Origin: Deltaproteobacteria bacterium
GTDB lineage: Bacteria > Desulfobacterota > Deferrimicrobia > Deferrimicrobiales > Deferrimicrobiaceae
NCBI GenBank assembly: GCA_021815305.1
Contig: JAKAHC010000001.1
Location: 682,001 to 746,000 of the forward strand
Reading direction: 5' to 3'
DNA: 64,000 nucleotides
A model generated the notes under the pieces. It saw only the letters and a program-made list of their open reading frames with translations, did not search any database and was not told the DNA's origin. Shown one piece after another: positions 15,655 to 23,373 of this stretch. Made by a program: the position numbers and the translations under genes. The stretch's first letter is position 1. Each line of letters opens with the position of its first letter.

Positions 15655-16716
15655 ATGGATCACGCGGTGGTGATGGCCGGGGGATCGGGTACGCGGTTCT
15701 GGCCGGAGAGCCGGGTTCGCCGTTCGAAGCAGTTCCTGAACCTGACCGGCAAAGGCCCGATGATCGGGGAGACCCTCGCCCGGATCTTTCCCGTCGTCCC
15801 TCCGGAACGCGTCTGGATCGTCGCGGGCAGAAAGGACGCGCCGCACCTTTCCCCGCGAGCGCTCGGCATCCCCCGGGGGAACATCCTCCTCGAACCCGAA
15901 GGGAGGAACACCGCCCCGGCGATCGCTTTCGCCGTCGCCGCCGTCGCGGGGAAAGACGCCGACGCGGTCATCCTCGCCACCCCGGCCGACCACGCCATCG
16001 CGGACGTCCCGGGGTTCCGCGCCGTGATCCGCAAAGGGTTCCGGCTGGCCCGGGAGACGGGAAGGTTCGTCACCCTCGGGGTGCCCCCCACCCATCCCGC
16101 GACGGGGTACGGGTACATCGAGCGGGGGAAACCGTTCCCCGGCAAGGTGAAAGGGGCGTTCCACGTCGCCCGGTTCGCCGAGAAACCCGACCTCGCGGCG
16201 GCGAAACGGTTTCTTCGCTCGGGCCGGTTCGACTGGAACAGCGGGCTGTTCCTCTTCCGGGCGGACACGTTCGCCGCCCGCCTCCAGGAATTCCTCCCGG
16301 AGGTGGGCCGGGAGATCCGGAAGGCGTTCGAGGGGGACCGCAGAGGGTTCCCGAAACGGCTGGCGAAGGCATACCGGCGGATGCCGTCGATCTCCATCGA
16401 CTACGGCATCCTCGAGAAGGAGCGGGGGATCCTGATGCTCCCCGCGGAAGTCGGGTGGAGCGACCTGGGCACGTGGCGATCCCTCCACGAATTCCTCGGC
16501 GGATCCGGGAAGAACATCACCTTCGGCGACGTCCTCCTTGCCGACTGCAGCAACGCGCTCGTGCGGACGGACGGCGGGGTGGTCGCGGTGCTGGGGATGG
16601 ACGACGTGGTCGTGGTCCGCCACGAGGACGCGGTGCTGGTCTGCCCGCGCTCACGGTCGGAGGAGGTGAAGGGGATGGCGGAGGAGATCCGCCGGCGCTA
16701 TCCCCTGCTCGCCTGA
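15655..16716 (+). CDS. manC: Mannose-1-phosphate guanylyltransferase
   Basis: A 353-residue nucleotidyltransferase. VVMAGGSGTRFWPESR (5-20) is the GTP-binding signature, LEPEGRNTAPAIAFA (about 78-92) and ATPADHAIAD (about 104-113) line the active site, RFAEKPD (about 172-178) carries the family's F-x-E-K-P motif and GWSDLGTWRSLHE (about 264-276) follows. It makes GDP-mannose from mannose-1-P and GTP, the precursor of GDP-fucose and other sugars that the GT10 gene at 1-1.9 kb could use. It lacks the phosphomannose isomerase domain of bifunctional enzymes. No clear ribosome site. Confidence 0.9.
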   Translation: MDHAVVMAGGSGTRFWPESRVRRSKQFLNLTGKGPMIGETLARIFPVVPPERVWIVAGRKDAPHLSPRALGIPRGNILLEPEGRNTAPAIAFAVAAVAGKDADAVILATPADHAIADVPGFRAVIRKGFRLARETGRFVTLGVPPTHPATGYGYIERGKPFPGKVKGAFHVARFAEKPDLAAAKRFLRSGRFDWNSGLFLFRADTFAARLQEFLPEVGREIRKAFEGDRRGFPKRLAKAYRRMPSISIDYGILEKERGILMLPAEVGWSDLGTWRSLHEFLGGSGKNITFGDVLLADCSNALVRTDGGVVAVLGMDDVVVVRHEDAVLVCPRSRSEEVKGMAEEIRRRYPLLA

Positions 16717-16723
16717 CCCTCCC

Positions 16724-17206
16724 CTATTCGAGAAAGTCGCCGAACATGGTGAGGATCCGCCGCACCTCGTATTCGAGGGTCCCGCGGGGGATCGTGATCG
16801 TCACGGCGTCCCCCACCTTCCGGTTCATCAACGCCTTGCCGACCGGCGCCGCCATGGAAACGTGTCCCTTGTGGCCGTCCGCCAGCTCGGGGATCACCAG
16901 GGTGTAGGTCACCTCCTCGCCGGTTTCCATGTTCTCTACGGTGATCTCGCTCCCCAGCCCCGCCCGGTCCTTCGGGACGGCCGCGACGTCGATCCGGGAG
17001 AGATCGGCAAGGCGCTTCCGGATCTGCCCCAGGCGCGCGTGGAGCGTCGACTGCCGGTCCTTGGCGGCCTCGTACTCCGCGTTCTCGGAGAGGTCGCCCT
17101 GCCCCAGGGCGGCCTGGATCTCCTTCGGGAGGACGACGCGCAGTTCGTGATCGATCCTGCGCGCCTCGTCCTCGAGCTTCTGTTTCGCCTCGCGGAGCAA
17201 GTCCAT
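16724..17206 (-). CDS. greA: Transcription elongation factor GreA
   Basis: A 160-residue protein with the GreA layout. An N-terminal coiled coil (about 1-75) carries the acidic tip GDLSENAEYEAAKD (about 37-50; the Asp and Glu needed for transcript cleavage in backtracked RNA polymerase). The C-terminal globular domain ends VGKALMNRKVGDAVTITIPRG. Convergent with manC, 7 bp apart. Nine bp separate it from the rubrerythrin gene upstream, so it may share that transcript. Confidence 0.92.
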   Translation of the reverse strand: MDLLREAKQKLEDEARRIDHELRVVLPKEIQAALGQGDLSENAEYEAAKDRQSTLHARLGQIRKRLADLSRIDVAAVPKDRAGLGSEITVENMETGEEVTYTLVIPELADGHKGHVSMAAPVGKALMNRKVGDAVTITIPRGTLEYEVRRILTMFGDFLE

Positions 17207-17215
17207 CCGTACCCC

Positions 17216-17734
17216 CTACTTCTCCATCGTGAATTCCTGCATGTCGAACCAGAACCCGTTCTGCCCGATCGAGTCCACCTCGGCCCGCAGGATCCTTGCG
17301 TGCAGCTCCTCCTCCTTGGCCAGCCCGGCGAACATCTCCCGGGCGGCGTCGTCGGATGCGCCGTTCGCCATGTCGAGGTAGAACCGGTTCGCAGCGATCT
17401 CCCGTTCGATCGCGATCTCGAGGATCCGCAACGTGTCGGCGACGGCGAGGTCCCTCGGGTCGGCCTGCTCCAGGAGCGAGCTCTCGGTCATCCGGGCCGC
17501 CATCGCGTCCACCACCTCGGCGCGCTGGAGGACCCAGTCCTTGCCCCGCAGGACGCTCACGAGGTGCCGCTCGAGCTTGGCCAGGTGGCCGACTTCGTCC
17601 GATGCCAGGTGGATGAGGACGTTCTTGGCGTTTACGTCCTTCACGATCTTGGCCAGATCAAGGTAGGACTTGACGGCGTCCCTTTCTCGGTCCATGGCCC
17701 GGTGCACGATGGATACGATCGCCGGCGATCCCAT
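17216..17734 (-). CDS. Rubrerythrin/ferritin-like diiron protein
   Basis: A 172-residue four-helix protein with two repeats of the ferritin-like E...ExxH pattern: RERDAVKSYLDLA then LASDEVGHLAKLERH, and IEREIAANRFYLDMA then LAKEEELHARILRAEV. It has no C-terminal rubredoxin domain of its own; a separate rubredoxin-like gene is 480 bp upstream in the same run. Members usually detoxify peroxide or store iron in anaerobes. Ferritin-like identity is firm; peroxidase activity is inferred. Confidence 0.85.
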   Translation of the reverse strand: MGSPAIVSIVHRAMDRERDAVKSYLDLAKIVKDVNAKNVLIHLASDEVGHLAKLERHLVSVLRGKDWVLQRAEVVDAMAARMTESSLLEQADPRDLAVADTLRILEIAIEREIAANRFYLDMANGASDDAAREMFAGLAKEEELHARILRAEVDSIGQNGFWFDMQEFTMEK

Positions 17735-17774
17735 GTCGGTTCCCCCCTGTCAGGTATTCGGGCTTTCCTGCCGA

Positions 17775-18197
17775 TCAGTGGAAAACGAGCTTTCCTCCAT
17801 AGTAGCCCAACACGACGCACGCGGCGGGGCAGGCGGCCAACAGGCCGAAATACAGCCACCCGAGACCTTCCAGCGGAAGAGCGACGGCCTCCGGATGGAA
17901 CGCCCGGAGCAGCACGGCCGGAGCCGCAAGGGCCAACAGGACGAACGACCCTGCGATCTTGATCCGGAACACGCGGGTCAGGTAGGCCCTGTAATGCGTC
18001 CACCAGTCGAAAAAACCGGTCGCCATCGTGAAGGGAGCGGCGAGGAGCCCGAACAGCGCCGCGACGAACGCCCCCTCCTCGAATTCCTTCGACCCCGTAC
18101 CCAGGTAGACGCAGAAGGATGCGAAGGCCACGGGGAACAGGGCCAGTGGAAATTGCACGAACATCGGGTGAATCTGTCGCATCTTCGGCGGTTCCAC
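17775..18197 (-). CDS. DUF2231 family membrane protein
   Basis: A 140-residue protein with four predicted membrane segments. MRQIHPMFVQFPLALFPVAF near the N terminus carries the DUF2231 His-Pro...FP-A-L motif, and a histidine sits in DWWTHYRAYL near residue 68. These proteins resemble small heme- or quinone-associated membrane subunits but have no proven role. Placed between rubredoxin (19 bp upstream) and rubrerythrin (40 bp downstream) on the same strand, it may belong to a redox-stress group. Confidence 0.8.
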   Translation of the reverse strand: MEPPKMRQIHPMFVQFPLALFPVAFASFCVYLGTGSKEFEEGAFVAALFGLLAAPFTMATGFFDWWTHYRAYLTRVFRIKIAGSFVLLALAAPAVLLRAFHPEAVALPLEGLGWLYFGLLAACPAACVVLGYYGGKLVFH

Positions 18198-18216
18198 GGG
18201 GGTTACCTCGAGTCCT

Positions 18217-18327
18217 TCAGTCCAGGGGGCGGAAAAACTCCTTCGGCGCGCCGCAAACGGGGCAGATCTCCGGGGGCTCGCCGCCCTCGTGGATGTACCC
18301 GCAGATGACGCACTCCCACCGCTTCAT
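18217..18327 (-). CDS. Short rubredoxin-like protein
   Basis: A 36-residue protein, MKRWECVICGYIHEGGEPPE then ICPVCGAPKEFFRPLD. Cys6-x2-Cys9 and Cys22-x2-Cys25 give the four ligands of a rubredoxin iron site. It is shorter than a normal rubredoxin (about 52) because the central loop between the two knuckles is only 12 residues, as in the rubredoxin domain of rubrerythrins and related short electron carriers. With rubrerythrin and DUF2231 on the same strand, it is likely the electron donor. Confidence 0.85.
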   Translation of the reverse strand: MKRWECVICGYIHEGGEPPEICPVCGAPKEFFRPLD

Positions 18328-18374
18328 GGCCAAGGGAAAATTTTAGCAGACCGGGGGCCGGTTGGGCAAAAAGT

Positions 18375-18668
18375 TCAGGGGAAAAATGGGGGTTCCTCCC
18401 GAACGGATCGCCGGATAAGGGGAAACACCCGGTTCCTCTCCGCGATCGCGGGGAACACGACATGGCAAGCGACACCGATGAGGACCCGGCTACGCGCCTC
18501 GTCCCAGTCCATCCCCAAGATTTGGCCAAATCTCTCCCGAGTCGATTCGGGCTCGCGGGCCAATACGGCGTCCGCACAGGCAGCAACATCCAACATGTGC
18601 AATAAAAGGGGGTGTCATCGACCCCTCTCTTCCGGAGAGGTTTTGGCCCAGAGAACACTTGTCGCCAT
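18375..18668 (-). pseudogene. cas3: Decayed cas3 remnant (HD nuclease domain N terminus)
   Basis: From an ATG at 18668 the minus strand reads MATSVLWAKTSPEERGR, then TGA (18617-18615), then in the same frame HPLLLHMLDVAACADAVLAR and on through an Arg/Trp-rich helix to LIGVACH. LWAKTSP-x-HPLLxHMLDVAA is the N-terminal start of type I Cas3 HD domains, where a tryptophan normally precedes HP; TGG to TGA explains the stop. After ACH the expected D-x-GK catalytic continuation is replaced by unrelated sequence and the frame ends at 18375. About 95 codons of a protein usually over 700 remain. No other cas gene or repeat array was seen nearby. No ribosome site. Confidence 0.65.
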
Positions 18669-18777
18669 GCCAATCACGGCATTCACCAACCCGCCCTGGA
18701 ATGTCGAACGGTATGGTAACGCATCCCCGCGACAATCCCTGTCGCCTCGGCGGACGACGCTCCGAAAGGAACGACGG

Positions 18778-20055
18778 CTATCTTTTCACGATCCGCGGCA
18801 TCCCGCCCATGTAGGGGCGGAGCGCCTCGGGAACGTCGACCGTGCCGTCCTCCCGCTGGAAATTCTCGAGAATCGCCACGACCGTCCGTCCGACCGCCAG
18901 TCCCGATCCGTTCAGCGTGTGCGCCAGGCGCGTCTTCCCCGTCGCGCCGTCCCGGAAACGGATCTTCGCGCGGCGCGCCTGGAAGTCGGTGAAGCTGCTG
19001 CAGGAGGAGATCTCCCGGTACCGGCCCTGTGAGGGGATCCACACCTCGATGTCGTACGTCTTGGCGGAGGAGAAGCCCAGGTCGCCCGTGCAGAGCGTCA
19101 CCACGCGGTACGGCAGGCCGAGGCGCCGCAGGATCTCCTCGGCGTCGGCGGTGAGCTTCTCCAGTTCCTCCGCGGACTGCTCGGGCCGGCAGATCTTGAC
19201 CATCTCCACCTTGTTGAACTGGTGCTGCCGGATCATCCCCCGGGTGTCCTTCCCGTAGGAGCCCGCCTCCGCGCGGAAGCAGGGCGTGTACGCCGTCATT
19301 TTCAGCGGAAGGACCGAAGCCGGCAGGATCTCGTCCCGCACGATGTTCGTCACCGGCACTTCCGCCGTGGGAACGAGGAAGTAGTCGGTGCCGGCGACGC
19401 GGAACAGGTCCTCCTCGAACTTCGGAAGCTGCCCGGTGCCGAGGAACGACGCGCTGTTCGCCATGAACGGGGGTAGCACTTCGAGATACCCGTGCTCCCG
19501 CGTGTGGACGTCGAGCATGAAGTTGATGAGCGCCCGCTCGAGCAGCGCCCCCGCCCCCTTCGACAGGCAGAACCGGCCCCCGGCGATCTTGGCGGCCCGG
19601 TCGAAGTCGAGGATATCCAGCGCCGCGCCGAGGTCCACGTGGTCCTTGACCGGGAAAGAGAAGGTCCGCGGAGTCCCCCATGTCCGCACGACGGCATTGT
19701 CCTCTTCTCCGGCGCCGTCGGGGACCGCGGGGTCCGGCACGTTCGGCACCGAGAGGAGGAACTCCTCCATCCGCCGCTCGATCTCCGGGAGCTCCCCTTC
19801 GGCCTCCTTGAGCCGAACCGAGAACGTCTTCATCCGCTCCATGAGCTCCGTCGCGTCCTTCTTCTCCCTCCGGAGCCGGCCGATCTCCTCCGAAGCGGCG
19901 TTGCGCTCCGCCCGCATCCCCTCCACCTCGACGAGCAGAGAACGGCGGGCCTTGTCCAGCGCCACGAATCCTTCCAGGGAGAGCGGCGAACGGCGCTTCC
20001 GCAGCGCCTCCTCCACGACCGCGATGTTCTCCCGCACGAACTTCAGGTCCAGCAT
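18778..20055 (-). CDS. serS: Seryl-tRNA synthetase
   Basis: A 425-residue class II aminoacyl-tRNA synthetase. The N-terminal coiled-coil arm (about 30-105) binds the long variable arm of tRNA-Ser. Motif 2 is [20 protein letters not shown] near residues 270-290, and motif 3, [17 protein letters not shown], is near 380-395. Full length for bacterial SerS. It is the last gene of the long minus-strand run, 39 bp after mqnC. Three tRNA-Ser genes also lie in this window. Confidence 0.96.
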   Translation of the reverse strand: MLDLKFVRENIAVVEEALRKRRSPLSLEGFVALDKARRSLLVEVEGMRAERNAASEEIGRLRREKKDATELMERMKTFSVRLKEAEGELPEIERRMEEFLLSVPNVPDPAVPDGAGEEDNAVVRTWGTPRTFSFPVKDHVDLGAALDILDFDRAAKIAGGRFCLSKGAGALLERALINFMLDVHTREHGYLEVLPPFMANSASFLGTGQLPKFEEDLFRVAGTDYFLVPTAEVPVTNIVRDEILPASVLPLKMTAYTPCFRAEAGSYGKDTRGMIRQHQFNKVEMVKICRPEQSAEELEKLTADAEEILRRLGLPYRVVTLCTGDLGFSSAKTYDIEVWIPSQGRYREISSCSSFTDFQARRAKIRFRDGATGKTRLAHTLNGSGLAVGRTVVAILENFQREDGTVDVPEALRPYMGGMPRIVKR

Positions 20056-20094
20056 CCGTGGTTTCCTTTCAGGGTTTAGGGGGACATTCCTTGT

Positions 20095-21234
20095 TTACCC
20101 CCGGGCGGAGGGAGGAGTGTTCCCCGCCAGAGCGTCCCCCGATAGAGTGTCCCCCGCCGGCCGCAGCGCGGCGATGAATCCTGCGTCCCGGATCGTGGCG
20201 ACGATCTCCGTCTCCGACATGCGGAAGGAGACGCCCGCGGAGGCCACCACGTTCTCCTCCATCATCGTGCTGCCGAAGTCGTCCGCGCCGAAGAAGAGCC
20301 CCACCTGCGCCACCTTCGCCCCCATCGTCACCCAGGATACCTGGACGGTCGGGACGTTGGGCAGCAGGATCCGCGACAAGGCCAGCACCCGCAGATATCC
20401 CAGGGCATGCCCGAACCCCGAGGCCAGCGCCTCCCCGAAGCGCGGGTCGCGGGAGAGCGCGGAGTTCCCCGGCTGGAACACCCAGGGGATGAACGCCGTG
20501 AACCCCCCCGTCTCCTCCTGGAGCGCCCGGACGCGCAGCAGGTGGGCCACGATCGCCCCGGGGGTCTCCACGCTGCCGAACATCATCGTCGCGGAGGTGC
20601 GAAGCCCCTGTCGGTGCGCCTCGCGCATCACCGCCGCCCACTGCTCCCACCCGATCTTCTTCGGGCTGATCCGGCGCCGTACCTCGTCGTCGAGGATCTC
20701 GGCGCCGCCGCCGGGGATCGAGTCGAGCCCCGCGTCCTTCAGGCGCGCGATCACCTCTCCGATCGTCATCCCCGACTGGTGGGCGAAATGCCAGATCTCC
20801 GGCGGGGAGAACCCGTGCAGCAGGATCGCGTGGTGTTTGACCGCACGCACCAGCCGGACCGCCTCATCGATCCCCCAGTCGGGGTGCAGGCCCCCCTGCA
20901 GCAGCACGCGGACCCCGCCCGCGGCGATCGTGTCCACGATCTTCGCGGAAAGCTCCCCTTCCGACAGGACGTATGCGTCGGGCGCATCCTTCTCCCGGTA
21001 GAAAGCGCAGAACGAACAACCGCAGGAGCAGACGTTCGTGTAGTTGATGTTCCGGTCGACGATGTAGGTGACGACGCCCTCGGGGTGCAGGCGCCTGCGG
21101 ACCGCGTCGGCCGCCCGCCCGAGCTCGAACAGCGGCGCCTCCCGCAGCAGCCTGACCCCCTCCGCGAACGTAAGCTTGCCGGCATCCCCCTTGTGGAAAA
21201 GTTCTCCCCAGTCCATCAGAATCCCAGAAACCAT
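20095..21234 (-). CDS. mqnC: Cyclic dehypoxanthinyl futalosine synthase (MqnC-like)
   Basis: About 379 residues, radical SAM. The cluster motif is CSCGCSFCAF (C-x3-C-x2-C) after VDRNINYTNV near residues 55-70, with the family's IPGGGAEILDDEVR and FTAFIPWVFQPGNS further on. MqnC cyclises dehypoxanthine futalosine in the menaquinone pathway. ATG 21234 starts 7 bp after the stop of the methyltransferase gene; ATG 21216 is also possible. MqnE, its pathway partner, lies on the other side of the methyltransferase, so the two were probably adjacent once. Confidence 0.88.
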   Translation of the reverse strand: MVSGILMDWGELFHKGDAGKLTFAEGVRLLREAPLFELGRAADAVRRRLHPEGVVTYIVDRNINYTNVCSCGCSFCAFYREKDAPDAYVLSEGELSAKIVDTIAAGGVRVLLQGGLHPDWGIDEAVRLVRAVKHHAILLHGFSPPEIWHFAHQSGMTIGEVIARLKDAGLDSIPGGGAEILDDEVRRRISPKKIGWEQWAAVMREAHRQGLRTSATMMFGSVETPGAIVAHLLRVRALQEETGGFTAFIPWVFQPGNSALSRDPRFGEALASGFGHALGYLRVLALSRILLPNVPTVQVSWVTMGAKVAQVGLFFGADDFGSTMMEENVVASAGVSFRMSETEIVATIRDAGFIAALRPAGDTLSGDALAGNTPPSARG

Positions 21235-21241
21235 CCCGGCA

Positions 21242-22279
21242 TTAACTTCCCAGCCTTGCGATTTCCCGCCGGATCTCTTCAATTACATCTTTGTTGCGGA
21301 TGACTTTCCGTTTCTCCCCTGCACCGGTTTCCGATCCGTCGATCTTCGATCCGAACCGGATTTTTCTCGGATCGACTTTTTTGTCGAAGCAAACCGGATC
21401 CGTAAATATATAGGGCAGCGCTTTAACCCGTTCCACGTAGTCCGGTTCCCTGCGGTCGGCGCTTACCACCTCGATCCGACAATCGCGGAAAAGGTCCCTT
21501 TGATCGCCCCCAACCTTCGAGATGATCGTGGAAACATAATCCTTGTTGATTTCGTATCCGACCGAGTTTCGGTTCAGTTTTTTCGCCACAAGTGAGGTCG
21601 TGCCGCTCCCCAAAAACGGATCGAGCACCGTGTCCCCGACGAAACTGAACATCCGGATGAGGCGCCGCGGAAGTTCCTCGGGGAACATCGCCAGATGCCG
21701 GTCCTGCTTCTCGCCCGGGAAATTCCAATGCCCGGCGAAATACTGGTTCCACTCCTCCGTCGACATCTTCGATTGTTCCTTGGCATCTTCCGTCGCCTTC
21801 GGGGAAACACCATATTTCCTGAAAATCAGGATGAACTCGTAATCCAGCTTGAGGATCCCGTTTCTCGGGTAGGGGAAAGATCCCATGATCGTCGCGCCGC
21901 CGGTGGTGTTGCAGGTCGTCACTTTCTGCCAGATGACGGCGCCCATGTAATCGAATCCGGCGGTTTCGCAGAACTTGATGATCTCCGTCCGGATCGGGAT
22001 GATCTTGTATCTGCCGTAGTAAACCGATCTCGCGAACTGGTCGCCGATATTGACGCACAAGCGGCATCCGTCATGCAAAACCCGGTGGCATTCGCTCCAC
22101 ACCAGGTTCAGGTTGTTGATGTATTCCTCGTAACTGTCGTTGAACCCGATCTGCCCCTCGTTCCCGTAATCCTTCAGCTGCCAGTATGGGGGCGAAGTCA
22201 CCACAAGATGGACAGAGCGGTCCTGTAGTTCTTTCATCCACAGCGAATCGCCGATGATGATCTTGTGAGAAGTCGTCAT
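21242..22279 (-). CDS. Site-specific DNA methyltransferase (beta-class, N4-cytosine or N6-adenine)
   Basis: A 345-residue amino-methyltransferase in the beta-class order. Catalytic motif IV TSPPYWQLKDYG (28-39) comes first and the AdoMet motif I DPFLGSGTTSLVAKKLNRNS (220-239) late. SPPY rather than DPPY favours N4-cytosine, though N6-adenine enzymes with SPPY exist. No endonuclease gene is adjacent, so it looks like an orphan. Its coding sequence is visibly richer in A and T than its neighbours. It starts as ATGA overlapping the mqnE stop and ends 7 bp before mqnC, which places it exactly inside a menaquinone gene pair. Confidence 0.88.
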   Translation of the reverse strand: MTTSHKIIIGDSLWMKELQDRSVHLVVTSPPYWQLKDYGNEGQIGFNDSYEEYINNLNLVWSECHRVLHDGCRLCVNIGDQFARSVYYGRYKIIPIRTEIIKFCETAGFDYMGAVIWQKVTTCNTTGGATIMGSFPYPRNGILKLDYEFILIFRKYGVSPKATEDAKEQSKMSTEEWNQYFAGHWNFPGEKQDRHLAMFPEELPRRLIRMFSFVGDTVLDPFLGSGTTSLVAKKLNRNSVGYEINKDYVSTIISKVGGDQRDLFRDCRIEVVSADRREPDYVERVKALPYIFTDPVCFDKKVDPRKIRFGSKIDGSETGAGEKRKVIRNKDVIEEIRREIARLGS

Positions 22280-23373
22280 GCCGGGGTGTCCCCCGCGGAC
22301 CACTCGCGCACGACGTTGTAGAGGGTGTCCCGCTCGACGGGGATCTTCCCCGCCTGCCGGATCATCGTCACCAGCTCGGCGACGGACATCTCCTGCCCCG
22401 CCTGCGCCCCGGCGGCGTGGGTGATCTTCTCCTCCACCACCGTGCCGTCGATGTCGTCCACGCCGAAGTGGAGGGAGATCTGGGCGAGCTTCGGGCCCAC
22501 CATGATCCAGAACGACTTGATGTGCCGGAAATTGTCGAGGTAGAGCCGCCCCACGGCGAGGGCGAGCAGGTCCTCGAGCCCCGTGGTGTATCCCTTGGCG
22601 ATCTCCGTGTTCTTCGGATGGAAGGCCAGGGGGATGAACGACTGGAACCCGCCGGTGCGGTCCTGCAGTTCCCGCAGGCGCCGCAGGTGGTCCACCCGCG
22701 ACTCCGGGGTCTCCACGTGGCCGTACAGCATCGTGGCGTTGCTGCGAAGCCCCGCCGCATGGACCGCCTCCATCACCTCGAGCCACCGGTCCCCGGAAAT
22801 CTTCTCGGGACAGATTTCGTTGCGGATCTCCGGGGCGAAGATCTCCGCTCCGCCGCCCGGAAGGGATCCCAGCCCCGCCGCCTTGAGCTGCGCGATCACC
22901 GCGGGCAGCGGAAGGCCCGTGATCTTCGCGAAATAATCGATCTCCACGGCGGTGAACGCCTGGACGTGCAGGGAGGGAAACCGCTCCCGGAGCGAGCGAA
23001 GCATGAGGAGGTAGAAGTCGAAGGGGAGGTCCGGGTGCAGCCCCCCGACGATGTGAAGTTCCGTGGCCCGCTGCGCCTGCGCCTCCTCCGCCCGGCGAAG
23101 GATCTCCTCCATCGTCATCGTGTAGGCGAGCGGCTCGCCCTTCCCCTTGCTGAACGCGCAGAACTTGCACCGGTTCACGCAGAGGTTCGTCGGGTTGATG
23201 TGGCGGTTGACGATGAAGAAAACCCGGTCCCCGTTCACGCGGCGGTTCGCCTCCGCCGCCAGTTCCCCCACGGTGAGGATGTCCCGGGTCCCGTAGAGGG
23301 CCAGCGCGTCGTCCTCCGACAGGCGCTCCCCCGCCTCGACCTTATCCCGGATGGGTTTTAAGTCCGCTCTCAT
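22276..23373 (-). CDS. mqnE: Aminofutalosine synthase (MqnE-like)
   Basis: A 365-residue radical SAM enzyme. Its cluster motif LCVNRCKFCAF (C-x3-C-x2-C) follows VNRHINPTN at about residues 53-62; HIVGGLHPDLPFDFY and LPGGGAEIFAPEIR are typical of MqnE. It adds SAM-derived adenosine to 3-(1-carboxyvinyloxy)benzoate, giving aminofutalosine, an early step of the futalosine route. The start lies within the last 32 bp of the histidine kinase gene, so it is probably coupled. Confidence 0.88.
   Translation of the reverse strand: MRADLKPIRDKVEAGERLSEDDALALYGTRDILTVGELAAEANRRVNGDRVFFIVNRHINPTNLCVNRCKFCAFSKGKGEPLAYTMTMEEILRRAEEAQAQRATELHIVGGLHPDLPFDFYLLMLRSLRERFPSLHVQAFTAVEIDYFAKITGLPLPAVIAQLKAAGLGSLPGGGAEIFAPEIRNEICPEKISGDRWLEVMEAVHAAGLRSNATMLYGHVETPESRVDHLRRLRELQDRTGGFQSFIPLAFHPKNTEIAKGYTTGLEDLLALAVGRLYLDNFRHIKSFWIMVGPKLAQISLHFGVDDIDGTVVEEKITHAAGAQAGQEMSVAELVTMIRQAGKIPVERDTLYNVVREWSAGDTPA

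Noticed and set aside
18615-18617. The TGA in the cas3 remnant as a second selenocysteine codon
   Set aside because: The position is a conserved Trp in Cas3 (before HP), not a Cys, and the frame decays soon after. A TGG to TGA mutation is the simpler reading.
18300-18780. A CRISPR array near the cas3 remnant
   Set aside because: No regularly spaced direct repeats of 25-40 bp were seen here or elsewhere in the window.
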